NCBI GenBank assembly: GCA_023228995.1
Contig: JALOAD010000004.1
Location: 62,001 to 126,000, forward strand
Direction: 5' to 3'
Length of the DNA: 64,000 nt
From: Candidatus Muiribacterium halophilum
GTDB lineage: Bacteria; Muiribacteriota; Muiribacteriia; Muiribacteriales; Muiribacteriaceae
In this document: in pieces, positions 42,834-50,694 of the stretch
How positions within the stretch are numbered: the first letter of the stretch is position 1
Layout of the letters: every line of letters starts with the position of its first letter
Notes under the pieces: model-generated
Database searches by the model: none
What the model saw: the letters and a program-made list of their open reading frames with translations, nothing else
What the model was told of the DNA's origin: nothing
Program-made: the position numbers and the translations under genes

Positions 42834-42851
42834 CCTGGCTTCCTTACCAGG
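42834..42851 (-). promoter_or_regulatory. GGA hairpin next to the flagellin 4 ribosome binding site
   Basis: RNA CCUGGUAAGGAAGCCAGG: perfect 5-bp stem with loop UAAGGAAG, 14 bases upstream of the GGAGGAA Shine-Dalgarno (42813-42819). Confidence 0.6.
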
Positions 42852-43059
42852 GGGTCTAATGAAACTATTAATTTTTAATTTTTTAACCTCCTTATTTCAA
42901 TTATTTCCACCGGGCCACCCATTCCCTGTGGATTGAAAGTGTTGTTTTTTTTTAATACAAAAAAAGCTTATCTAAAAACACCTCTGTGCTTTTAAATAAA
43001 CTTTCTTTAATATGTTTGAATAAAATTTATTCATATTTTACTTCCTTGTTTTTTCTTCA

Positions 43060-43077
43060 GTAGCTATCCTTAGCTAC
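43060..43077 (-). promoter_or_regulatory. Perfect AGGA-loop hairpin at the 5' end of the flagellin 4 transcript
   Basis: RNA GUAGCUAAGGAUAGCUAC: perfect 7-bp stem with tetraloop AGGA, a model CsrA-type hairpin. The sigma-28-type -10 ends at 43086, so transcription should begin at or a few bases before this stem. Confidence 0.65.
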
Positions 43078-43085
43078 TTGCATTT

Positions 43086-43113
43086 ATATCGTCAAACTTT
43101 AATCATTACTTTA
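43086..43113 (-). promoter_or_regulatory. Sigma-28 (FliA-type) promoter of flagellin 4
   Basis: Minus-strand TAAA (43110-43113), 16 bases, GACGATAT (43086-43093). The same spacing and core occur before flgM (TAAA-16-TCCGATAT). The FliA consensus is TAAA-N15-GCCGATAA. Confidence 0.65.
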
Positions 43114-43147
43114 ATTTTTTTTTAAAAACTTTTTAAGCTATATATCT

Positions 43148-43177
43148 ATTATATATACTTTTCATGCTTTTTGTCAA
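43148..43177 (-). promoter_or_regulatory. Sigma-70 promoter upstream of flagellin 4, overlapping the csrA stop
   Basis: Minus-strand TTGACA (43172-43177, consensus), 18 bases, TATAAT (43148-43153, consensus). The -35 box overlaps the TGA stop of csrA. The leader would be about 330 nt. Confidence 0.7.
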
Positions 43178-43422
43178 TCCTGTGGCAGTTTTCCTTTTAA
43201 AAGTGATTCTAATTCTCTAACTTTGTTTATATGAATTTTATTGGTAGCAGCAAGCTTATTCTCCATTTGTATCTCTTCATATACTTCTTTTCTATGTACT
43301 GAAATATTTTTTGGAGCATTTACACCTATTTTAATCTGATCACCTTTTATATCAACAACAACTATCTCGATATTATCTGCAATTATTATGCTTTGGTTTT
43401 TTTTTCTTGTAAGTACCAACAT
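43174..43422 (-). CDS. csrA: Translational regulator CsrA
   Basis: RNA-binding dimer that blocks translation at GGA sites. The 82 residues contain the RNA-binding strand [12 protein letters not shown] (Leu4, Arg6) and [19 protein letters not shown] with the key Val-His-Arg at about 42-44. The C-terminal 25 residues extend slightly beyond E. coli CsrA, as in FliW-containing bacteria. The ATG overlaps the fliW stop (TAATG), so the antagonist pair is co-translated. The flagellin 4 leader starts immediately downstream. Confidence 0.97.
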   Translation of the reverse strand: MLVLTRKKNQSIIIADNIEIVVVDIKGDQIKIGVNAPKNISVHRKEVYEEIQMENKLAATNKIHINKVRELESLLKGKLPQD

Positions 43423-43895
43423 TAGTCTTCCCTCTCTTTTTGGGAAGATTTATCTTTTTTCATTTTTTTATGAAGTTCTTCAACAATAGGATGTTTAAGT
43501 TTATGTTTAGAATTAAGCGATATAACCTGTTTTCCTATGTTTTTAGTGGTATTTATAACAATAGGACCTTGGAGGTTACCGGTCATTTTACTTGTATCAT
43601 CTGGAATTATTACAATACAAAAAACTGTAGTATCATCATTTTCTTCTATTTTAAGATCTTGAGCATCAGGTTCATCAATATCAAGTATATAATCAATTAC
43701 AAATTCAACCGGCTTTACAAGCACAAAAGCAAGTTCTGAGCTTTCAATACTCTGAAGCCAAGAAAACATACTTCCGCCTTCATTAAGTAAAATATATTTT
43801 TTAAAATTCTCAAATCCAAATACACCATTTTTAAAATAAATGACTTCTTCTTCTTTTATTTCAAGCTCACCAAATCTGCTTGTCAAAAGTTTCAT
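43422..43895 (-). CDS. fliW: Flagellar assembly factor FliW
   Basis: Protein that binds either flagellin or CsrA. When flagellin accumulates in the cytoplasm it takes up FliW, and free CsrA then represses flagellin translation. The 157 residues show FliW strands [36 protein letters not shown] and [24 protein letters not shown]. The C-terminal tail is Lys-rich. SD GGAGG. It lies 15 bases after flgL and is coupled to csrA. Confidence 0.96.
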   Translation of the reverse strand: MKLLTSRFGELEIKEEEVIYFKNGVFGFENFKKYILLNEGGSMFSWLQSIESSELAFVLVKPVEFVIDYILDIDEPDAQDLKIEENDDTTVFCIVIIPDDTSKMTGNLQGPIVINTTKNIGKQVISLNSKHKLKHPIVEELHKKMKKDKSSQKERED

Positions 43896-43910
43896 TATAT
43901 TCCTCCGCTT

Positions 43911-45980
43911 TTATCTAAGAAAATCTATAAGAGATCTCTGAATAATTGAAGCTCCAGTCTGCAAAGCTGCATTCTGAACATTTTCTTCCATTTTCATTTT
44001 CATAATTGTTTCAGCTATATCGACATCTTCTACATTAGAAAGAAGATTTGTAGTATTTATTCTAACATCTTCAAGCTTACTCTGTGAAGTCTCGGCAGCA
44101 ATCATTCTTGCACCAATTTTTGATCTGTGTTCAAGTATTTTTTCAATTATTCTATCAATTCTGCCAAGATTTTCTTCTAATGCATCTCTATCACCTTTAT
44201 AAAGGTTGTCTCTTATATCCATAACAACACTAAAAGTTCCAATATCCTGAGGATCTTTTATTTCTGTAGGGTAATTATAATAGTTTCCTGTATATTTATC
44301 AATAAAACCTAGTTTTGAAAAAATATCTTCTTCTCTGTTTTCTATATTCATCTCTCCTGGATGTTCTGAATTCAATACTAATCTAAAATTTCTAGGACCA
44401 CCCGCTGGTTCTATATCTTCCTCTACAGTAGCATAAACACCAGCCTGTGCATTATTTATTTTTTTCGCCAAAGTATCAAGTGTATCACTATCAGCATCAA
44501 TATTAATAATTGCTCCATTAACAACAACTCTACCATCTTCCATACCAGGAATTGTATTTAAATAAGTTGATTTCATAGCATTTCTATTTGCTGCTTGAAC
44601 ACTAACAGTTCCTTCAAGTTTGTTCATAACATTCATATTTTCAAGAATATTTCCTCTTGTATTAATACCTATACCTGAGAAAAAACCCATATTACCCGCA
44701 TTATTTATATCACCTTTTTCTTTTATTTCAAGAGGTTTTCCAGAATCTGCCTTTATATTAAACAATCCTGTATTTCTATCAAAAGTAAATTCTGATACAC
44801 CAGCTTTAGGATCATTTGCAACAGCATTCATAAACTGTCTTACAGTACCATAATCATTGAGTATAAACTGTTTTCCATTTATAAATACTTCACCTGTTGC
44901 CTGAGATGGAACCATTGCAGCAAAATTATCACTATCAGGATTAAAAGGTGGTGGTTGCGGTAAGGCTGAAACTTTATCTGATGTTTTATCAGATTCATAC
45001 ATAAATATTTCTTTACCAGATTCTTCAGCTTTAAATTTTAATTTAAAATAATCAACATTATCTACTGTGTTTTTTTCCACAATAGCTTTTACACCAATAG
45101 CTTTTTCATTTACCATATCAGCAATATCAATTATTGAATGCACATCAGCATTATAAGATATAGTTGCAGAATATCCTCCTTCAACACCAATAGTAAAACT
45201 TGTTGATTCAGGAGCAGCATTAGGATGAATAGGAACAGGATTAGGAATTTGTATATCACCGTCAAAATTTGCAACATCATTAAGAGGAAGATTCTGATCT
45301 TTTATTTTCATACTCCCACTTGTTATCTCATGGGATTCAGCACTAAATATATTATTTCCAGAATCATTTATTGTTATTGCTATAGATTGTTGTATCTGTC
45401 TTTCAATATCTTTGGAATTACCCATATATTTAACATCTGTCATACTTCTCATATTAATATTTATTCTATCTTCATTATTAGGATCCATAAAATCATGAGT
45501 AGTAACATTTGGTGACTGTCCAGAATCTTCGCCATAAAAGGCTGAAAAAGGTTTATATCTGGTATTTGTACCAGAAAATATATAATCTCCTCTAAATTCA
45601 GTATTTGCAGTATCAAAAATACCATTAAGAAGTTGATCCACATCAGTTGCAAGAGAATCTCTATCCTGTTGTTCAAGTGTGTCGTTTGCACCATATATGC
45701 ACTTTGTTCTTATAGAGTTAAGAAGATCCACAGTATGACCCAAAGCACTATCACATGTGTTAAGCCATTCCATTCCATCATCAATGTTTCTGATAAACTG
45801 TTCACTTTCAGTGATTTTTGTTCTAAATCCCATTCCAAGAACTGTATTAATAGGATCATCTTCCGCAAGCACAAATCTTTTTCCTGTGGAGAGCTGATTT
45901 GAAAATTTATCCATTCTCTGAAGACTTTTCTGTATATTATATAATACATTATTTGAAAGCATTGAATTTGTAACTCTCAT
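43911..45980 (-). CDS. flgL: Hook-filament junction protein FlgL (HAP3), enlarged
   Basis: Joins hook to filament. The N-terminus (MRVTNSMLSNNVLYNIQKSLQRMD, QLSTGKRFVLAEDDP) and the C-terminus (VEDVDIAETIMKMKMEENVQNAALQTGA) are canonical. At 689 residues it is about twice the common 300. Insertions are IN modules at about 260-330 and 483-560, and an ADSG-type module at 363-439 that closely matches FliD 147-222. It lies 13 bases after flgK and 15 before fliW. SD GGGAGGGAAG. Confidence 0.94.
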   Translation of the reverse strand: MRVTNSMLSNNVLYNIQKSLQRMDKFSNQLSTGKRFVLAEDDPINTVLGMGFRTKITESEQFIRNIDDGMEWLNTCDSALGHTVDLLNSIRTKCIYGANDTLEQQDRDSLATDVDQLLNGIFDTANTEFRGDYIFSGTNTRYKPFSAFYGEDSGQSPNVTTHDFMDPNNEDRININMRSMTDVKYMGNSKDIERQIQQSIAITINDSGNNIFSAESHEITSGSMKIKDQNLPLNDVANFDGDIQIPNPVPIHPNAAPESTSFTIGVEGGYSATISYNADVHSIIDIADMVNEKAIGVKAIVEKNTVDNVDYFKLKFKAEESGKEIFMYESDKTSDKVSALPQPPPFNPDSDNFAAMVPSQATGEVFINGKQFILNDYGTVRQFMNAVANDPKAGVSEFTFDRNTGLFNIKADSGKPLEIKEKGDINNAGNMGFFSGIGINTRGNILENMNVMNKLEGTVSVQAANRNAMKSTYLNTIPGMEDGRVVVNGAIINIDADSDTLDTLAKKINNAQAGVYATVEEDIEPAGGPRNFRLVLNSEHPGEMNIENREEDIFSKLGFIDKYTGNYYNYPTEIKDPQDIGTFSVVMDIRDNLYKGDRDALEENLGRIDRIIEKILEHRSKIGARMIAAETSQSKLEDVRINTTNLLSNVEDVDIAETIMKMKMEENVQNAALQTGASIIQRSLIDFLR

Positions 45981-45993
45981 ATCTTCCCTCCCA

Positions 45994-48921
45994 TTATCTT
46001 ATCAGATTAATAATAGTATTAAGCATACTATCCATAGTACTGATAATTTTTGCAGCAGCATTATATGTATGCTGAAATTTAACCATATTTGTCATTTCTT
46101 CATCAAGAGAAACACCTGAAACCTGTTGTCTCACATTTTCAAGTTTTTCAATAAGTAAAGTCTGATTATCATTTATTCTTCTAACTTCATTAGCCTGAGT
46201 ACCTATTTCAGAAACAGTTTGATTAAAAAATTCATTAAAAGTAGCTGTTCCACTATCCATAGTCATAGCAAATTTTAAATTTGCCATATTAAGTGCATTT
46301 TTACCAGAACCAACACCCGAACTTATAGGAAGACCGTTAGCTCCATTATTTTCATTATCTCTTGCCGCTGCAGCAAGTTGAGTTACATCAAGCTGTAGAT
46401 TTCTTTTTACACCCATACTAAGTGCAGCACCTTTTTGAGGATATCCATCTATAGTACCTGAATAACTGTCAAAAAAACTTCTCTGAGATTTGTTATCAGA
46501 ACCAAATCCTTTAAAATGTTCAGAGTTTATACCATGCATTATACTATAAGCTAATTCATCAAGTTCATTCATATAACTTTTTACTACTTCATCTCTTGAT
46601 TCAAGAAGACCTTTTAATTTTCCACCACTAAGGACTTTTCTTATATCTATATTTGCCTGACCAGTCCCCCTTATTGTAAATTCAACATCAGGTATAAGTC
46701 CCTCAACTCTATTTGAACTCCATTCAGTATCAGCACCATCATAATTAAATATAGCATTTCTACCATAAAAACTCTTTGGTCCCATTCCATTATATGTACC
46801 CTCAGAAACTCCGAGATTTTCAAGAATATTACCAGAATTATCTCTTATAGCAATTTCTCCACCTGTAACACTCTCAATATATAATCTAGATTTCCCTTCA
46901 GCATCTTTTATTATTTCAGCTTTTCCATCAACACCAGAAAACACAAGTTGATTATTTATTTCTTCAACCATAAGAGCAAGAGAATCATTTGTACTATTAA
47001 TATCTATTGTTGCAATATTTCCATTAGAATCTTCAATTTCAAATTGTGAATTTATACCAAGACCAATGCCTCTTTTATAAATATCCTCAACACATTCATC
47101 AGAAACCATATTCCCCATTATCATCTTACCATAAGGAGGAGTTCCTAGATTTGGAAGCTCATTTCCATAAAAAATACCTAAAGCTGATAAAATAGTTCCA
47201 TCACCTTTATCATCTATAGTAAAATTATAATCTCCATCAGTTCCTTCAAGTATAAGTCTAAAATTACCATTTGTCTGTTCTTGTATTATCGCTTTTACAC
47301 CAGCATCTGATTTATTTATATTATCTGCTATATTCTGTAAAGAATCACCAGATAAAGGATCAACTTTTATATTTAAGTTTTTTCCATTAAGTCCTATTGT
47401 ATATGTACCTGGTGGAACAGTTGCAAAGTTTAAAGGAACTTCTTTTTCAACAAATTCAGTAGTTCCTTCAAGTCCATTCACAAGACCCATTTTTCTTAAA
47501 AAATTAGAATTTCCGCTATTAAGTTTAATTTGATTATCAAGTCCCGAGTTTGCAGATTCAAGTATTATCCTGTTTTCATAAAGTTTTGCTTTTACACCTG
47601 AACCAGAATCATTTATATAATCTATTATATCATTTAAAGTATCAGATGAAGGATCAACATAGATTTTTTTACCATTTATTTCAAAATGCCCCGGTGTAAA
47701 TTCAGATTTTATTCCTACAATAATATCATCACCAGCTGCTACAGGTGCATCAAATACAATACTTCCTGTTGCTTTATCTGCAAAATAGCTATTTGGATTC
47801 AAAGCAAGCTCGTTAGGATCATTTACTTTTGTATAAGCCATACCATTGACTGAAACTGTCATATTGTCAGACATATACTCATTATTAATATAAAATTCCT
47901 CAGTTGCACCATCTCCAGTAAATCTTTTAGTCTGTTCTGTATTTCCGATATAATTAAGATTTTTTTCTTCATAAGGTAAATAAATATTACCTTCTATCAT
48001 GCTTTTTCTTGCAGTCTGCTTTACATTTATTGTATGAGACTGATTTATAGCAGATGAATTTGCAAAAACAGTAAGAATATCTTTATTTGAACTTTGAGGA
48101 ATATAGTCTTTTTCCCATCTAACATCTACCATATCTTCATTATCTCTATTTTCAACTGCAACAAGTTTATTATAATGCTGTCCCTGAATTATAGGTCTTC
48201 CGTTAACAGACACTACAAGTTCATCTTCAGTTCCTTTATAAACTGTAGCAATATTAACCAATTCAGAAAGATCATCAAGCAACTTATCTCTTTTATCTAA
48301 AAGATCATTAGGATTATTGTTAACATTTTTAATACTTGTTATTTTTTGATTTAAAGAAGAAACTTCTTCGACTATTCTATTAACTTCATCAACACGCTGA
48401 AAAATCTCAGTATTTATATTTTCTTTTAAACCCTGTAATTCTTCATAAGTCTGGGCAAAAGAATTTGATAATGATACACCATTCTCGATAACAACTCTTC
48501 TTGTTGCTGGAGTTTCAGGATCATTAGAAACATCCTCAAGTCCCTGCCAAAATCTATCAAGCACAGAACGAATTCCATTATCTGAAGGTTCATTTATTAA
48601 AAGTTCAACCTGTTGAAGATTCTGATATAAGCTTTCATAACGAGCAAATTTCTGATTTTCCTGTTGAAATCTTGCATCAAAAAAATCCATCTTTATCCTA
48701 GTTATTTGAGATACAGTAACACCTTGACCAATTTGTCCAGGAAATGCAAGTGCTTGCATACTAGGAGTAGTAAAAGGATTTGCAGACGCAAGGTCGGCTC
48801 TCTGCCTTGTATATCCTTCAGTATTAGCATTTGCTATATTGTGTGCAGTTACATCAAGAGCAAGTCTACTTGAAGTTATAGCACTTTTGGCGATTTCAAA
48901 CCCCATGAAAGTTGAAATCAT
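45994..48921 (-). CDS. flgK: Hook-filament junction protein FlgK (HAP1), enlarged
   Basis: First junction protein on the hook. The N-terminal rod-hook motif (SSRLALDVTAHNIANANTEGYTRQRADL) and the C-terminal FQHTYNAAAKIISTMDSMLNTIINL are canonical. At 975 residues it is nearly double the usual size. The insert (about 325-765) has a TGDGATEEFYI domain (325-405), three IN-like modules (411-482, 505-585, 626-707) and an SSNRVEGLIPDVEFTI segment (725-765) similar to part of FliD. SD AGGAGGGTG. It follows flgN. Confidence 0.95.
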   Translation of the reverse strand: MISTFMGFEIAKSAITSSRLALDVTAHNIANANTEGYTRQRADLASANPFTTPSMQALAFPGQIGQGVTVSQITRIKMDFFDARFQQENQKFARYESLYQNLQQVELLINEPSDNGIRSVLDRFWQGLEDVSNDPETPATRRVVIENGVSLSNSFAQTYEELQGLKENINTEIFQRVDEVNRIVEEVSSLNQKITSIKNVNNNPNDLLDKRDKLLDDLSELVNIATVYKGTEDELVVSVNGRPIIQGQHYNKLVAVENRDNEDMVDVRWEKDYIPQSSNKDILTVFANSSAINQSHTINVKQTARKSMIEGNIYLPYEEKNLNYIGNTEQTKRFTGDGATEEFYINNEYMSDNMTVSVNGMAYTKVNDPNELALNPNSYFADKATGSIVFDAPVAAGDDIIVGIKSEFTPGHFEINGKKIYVDPSSDTLNDIIDYINDSGSGVKAKLYENRIILESANSGLDNQIKLNSGNSNFLRKMGLVNGLEGTTEFVEKEVPLNFATVPPGTYTIGLNGKNLNIKVDPLSGDSLQNIADNINKSDAGVKAIIQEQTNGNFRLILEGTDGDYNFTIDDKGDGTILSALGIFYGNELPNLGTPPYGKMIMGNMVSDECVEDIYKRGIGLGINSQFEIEDSNGNIATIDINSTNDSLALMVEEINNQLVFSGVDGKAEIIKDAEGKSRLYIESVTGGEIAIRDNSGNILENLGVSEGTYNGMGPKSFYGRNAIFNYDGADTEWSSNRVEGLIPDVEFTIRGTGQANIDIRKVLSGGKLKGLLESRDEVVKSYMNELDELAYSIMHGINSEHFKGFGSDNKSQRSFFDSYSGTIDGYPQKGAALSMGVKRNLQLDVTQLAAAARDNENNGANGLPISSGVGSGKNALNMANLKFAMTMDSGTATFNEFFNQTVSEIGTQANEVRRINDNQTLLIEKLENVRQQVSGVSLDEEMTNMVKFQHTYNAAAKIISTMDSMLNTIINLIR

Positions 48922-48942
48922 AACACCCTCCTCTCTTAGCTA

Positions 48943-49410
48943 TCAGGCAACAGTATTAAATGTGTTTACTCTATGACCTTTATTATCTTTACTATAAGTA
49001 TTAGATTTATAAAGTTTTCTGAATAAATAGCCATAGAAAGAAGCTTCTGTCCTGAGAATACTATCGTTTATTGTTCTTATTTCACTATACTCTAAAATAC
49101 ATTTATGAATATGTTCCTGTATAGTGCTTATTTTTGTGTGAAGTTCATTATTATTAATGTTTTTATTAAGCAAAGATGTAATATTACACCCTTTGTATTC
49201 ACCTTCTGAAAAAAAATCTTTTATTTCTTTTTCAGTATATGCTATTTTTTTGGCAAGAAACTCTTCTTTTGAAATAATTGGCAGAAGATCTTCTGCCTTA
49301 TATTCTCCAAGAAGCAATGCTTTTTTATCATTTTCTACACATATAAGATCTAAAAAAGTTCTGTGAAGTTTTTCAAGTATTATAAAAATATCCGCTAAAT
49401 TATCTTCCAT
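48943..49410 (-). CDS. flgN: FlgN-type export chaperone for FlgK/FlgL
   Basis: Cytoplasmic helical chaperone of hook-associated proteins, 155 residues. Sequence similarity in this family is low. The call rests on the length, the all-helical pattern with heptads (ILEKLHRTFLDLICVENDKKALLLGEYKAEDLLPIISKEEFL), the late segment EIRTINDSILRTEASFYGYLF, and the position between flgM and flgK, which is the standard place. SD GAGGGAG. Confidence 0.83.
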   Translation of the reverse strand: MEDNLADIFIILEKLHRTFLDLICVENDKKALLLGEYKAEDLLPIISKEEFLAKKIAYTEKEIKDFFSEGEYKGCNITSLLNKNINNNELHTKISTIQEHIHKCILEYSEIRTINDSILRTEASFYGYLFRKLYKSNTYSKDNKGHRVNTFNTVA

Positions 49411-49448
49411 ACTGATGCTCCCTCTCTTTTTATAGTTTTAGGGAAAAA

Positions 49449-49778
49449 TTAAAGAAGATTCTTGTAAAATCCTGTACTTATAAATTTTTCAGCTATAGCT
49501 TCAGCGTCGATTTTATAATTTCCGGAAGCTATTTTAGCTTTAATTTCCTCAACTTTATCCCATCTTACATCAGAAGCTCGATCAACTATTTCTTTTGCTT
49601 CCCTGATTTCTTTGCTTTCAGGAGATAGCTTGACCTCTTCATCCTTAAGTATGTTTGAGGAATTATTAGTCTTTGTGCTGTCTAGTTCTTTTTTGAACTT
49701 AGCACCATCAGCATTTTTTCTTCTTAATTTTTCAATATCATTATTGAATTGCTGTGTCCTAATTCCTTTGATATCCAT
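49449..49778 (-). CDS. flgM: Anti-sigma-28 factor FlgM
   Basis: Binds FliA until it is exported through the finished hook. The 109 residues have a disordered Lys/Asn/Ser-rich N-terminal half and the conserved C-terminal sigma-binding helices VKLSPESKEIREAKEIVDRASDVRWDKVEEIKAKIASGNYKIDAEAIAEKF. ATG 49778 is preceded by GGAGG at 8 bases; a TTG five codons upstream overlaps that site and is less likely. A sigma-28-type promoter lies at 49865-49892, so FlgM and its target form a loop. Confidence 0.93.
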   Translation of the reverse strand: MDIKGIRTQQFNNDIEKLRRKNADGAKFKKELDSTKTNNSSNILKDEEVKLSPESKEIREAKEIVDRASDVRWDKVEEIKAKIASGNYKIDAEAIAEKFISTGFYKNLL

Positions 49779-49811
49779 TTTGACATCCTCCAAAATTGAA
49801 TTGCACCGACC

Positions 49812-49865
49812 TATAAGGTTCTTTTGTTATTGTTCTTTTTTATTATTATAGTCTTACACCTTATA
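49812..49865 (-). repeat. Inverted repeat in the flgM leader
   Basis: TATAAGGT (49812-49819) and ACCTTATA (49858-49865) are exact inverted copies 38 bases apart. With a 2-base internal loop the pairing extends to CCGA/TCGG, so one arm overlaps the sigma-28 -10 element. GGTGCAAT also occurs as a direct copy on the outer side of each arm. Confidence 0.5.
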
Positions 49866-49892
49866 TATCGGATTGCACCAGTACTCACTTTA
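49865..49892 (-). promoter_or_regulatory. Sigma-28 (FliA-type) promoter of flgM
   Basis: Minus-strand TAAA (49889-49892), 16 bases, TCCGATAT (49865-49872), directly after the comF stop. It is close to the FliA consensus and has the same geometry as the flagellin 4 promoter. Confidence 0.7.
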
Positions 49893-49908
49893 AATTTGTT
49901 TTAGCGGT

Positions 49909-50694
49909 TTAAGCAATATATAGTTGTTTATCTTTGTTTTTTGCAATATAGCTTTGTTTTACTGCCACAGCCAAAGAAATTATATACACCTCACCAGTGT
50001 TAATAGTTTCTATTATTCTCTCAACCGTATTACCAGTTGTTATTATATCATCAAATATAACTATTTTCGAGTTTTTTTTTAAAACCCCAAACATGTTTTT
50101 TTTAAAAACACCTTTAAGATTTTCATATCTTTCTGTTTTTTTTAAATTTTTCTGTTTTTTAGTCTTTATAATCTTTTTTAGACCATGCTCAGGAAATATT
50201 ATATCACATAAAAAAGCTAAATATTTTGCAATATAAAAAGAATGAAAAGGTTTTTCGTCTATTGAAGGAACAGTAAAAAGAAAATCTCCTTTAATATCAT
50301 AAGCTTCCATTAAAGCAAACACAGCATCTTTTAATTTTCTTTTATTTTTATTTATTTTAATTGATAGAATGTTTTTTCTTAATTGACCTTTATATTCACC
50401 TAAAAATAAAAATTCTTTAATTTCAGGATGTTTTTTCTTTAAAATAGAAATATTCTGATATTTTTCAATTTTTCTTTGTTTTATTTTTTTAAGACAAGAA
50501 TTACACAAATAACTTCTTTCCTTCTTACCACATACAAAACAACATGGAGGAAAGAAAAAATCAAATAATTTGTTACTATTTATTACAAATTGTCTTAAAT
50601 AATATCCCACGCTCAGAAGACCTGATAAAAGAAAAGTATTCTTTTGCAATATCATTATCAATAGCACCAATCTCTTCAAGAGCTTGAGATACAT
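49909..50694 (-). CDS. ComF-family phosphoribosyltransferase-like protein
   Basis: Homologue of competence protein ComF/GntX. The zinc finger is CCFVCGKKERSYLCNSCLKKI (about 52-72) and the PRTase signature is KIVIFDDIITTGNTVERII (about 210-228). The exact start is uncertain: the longest frame begins inside lpxA (overlap 119 bases), with AAAGGG before ATG 50694. A GTG at 50610 is an alternative. The zinc finger begins downstream of both. Function in DNA uptake is possible but not shown here. Confidence 0.78.
   Translation of the reverse strand: MYLKLLKRLVLLIMILQKNTFLLSGLLSVGYYLRQFVINSNKLFDFFFPPCCFVCGKKERSYLCNSCLKKIKQRKIEKYQNISILKKKHPEIKEFLFLGEYKGQLRKNILSIKINKNKRKLKDAVFALMEAYDIKGDFLFTVPSIDEKPFHSFYIAKYLAFLCDIIFPEHGLKKIIKTKKQKNLKKTERYENLKGVFKKNMFGVLKKNSKIVIFDDIITTGNTVERIIETINTGEVYIISLAVAVKQSYIAKNKDKQLYIA

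Larger units (their letters stand above)
42809..43173 (-). promoter_or_regulatory. Long leader and promoter region of flagellin 4
   Basis: The 365 bases between csrA and flagellin 4 hold no gene. They hold a sigma-70-type promoter (43148-43177), a sigma-28-type promoter (43086-43113) and nine GGA triplets in the RNA downstream of the latter. Two GGA triplets lie in hairpin loops (43060-43077, 42834-42851). A GC-richer patch near 42907-42935 (GGGUGGCCC and flanking CCAC/GUGG) can also fold. Confidence 0.75.

Noticed and set aside
42900-42940. Riboswitch in the flagellin 4 leader
   Set aside because: The GC-richer patch folds locally, but I recognise no known riboswitch core. CsrA-type hairpins explain the leader better.
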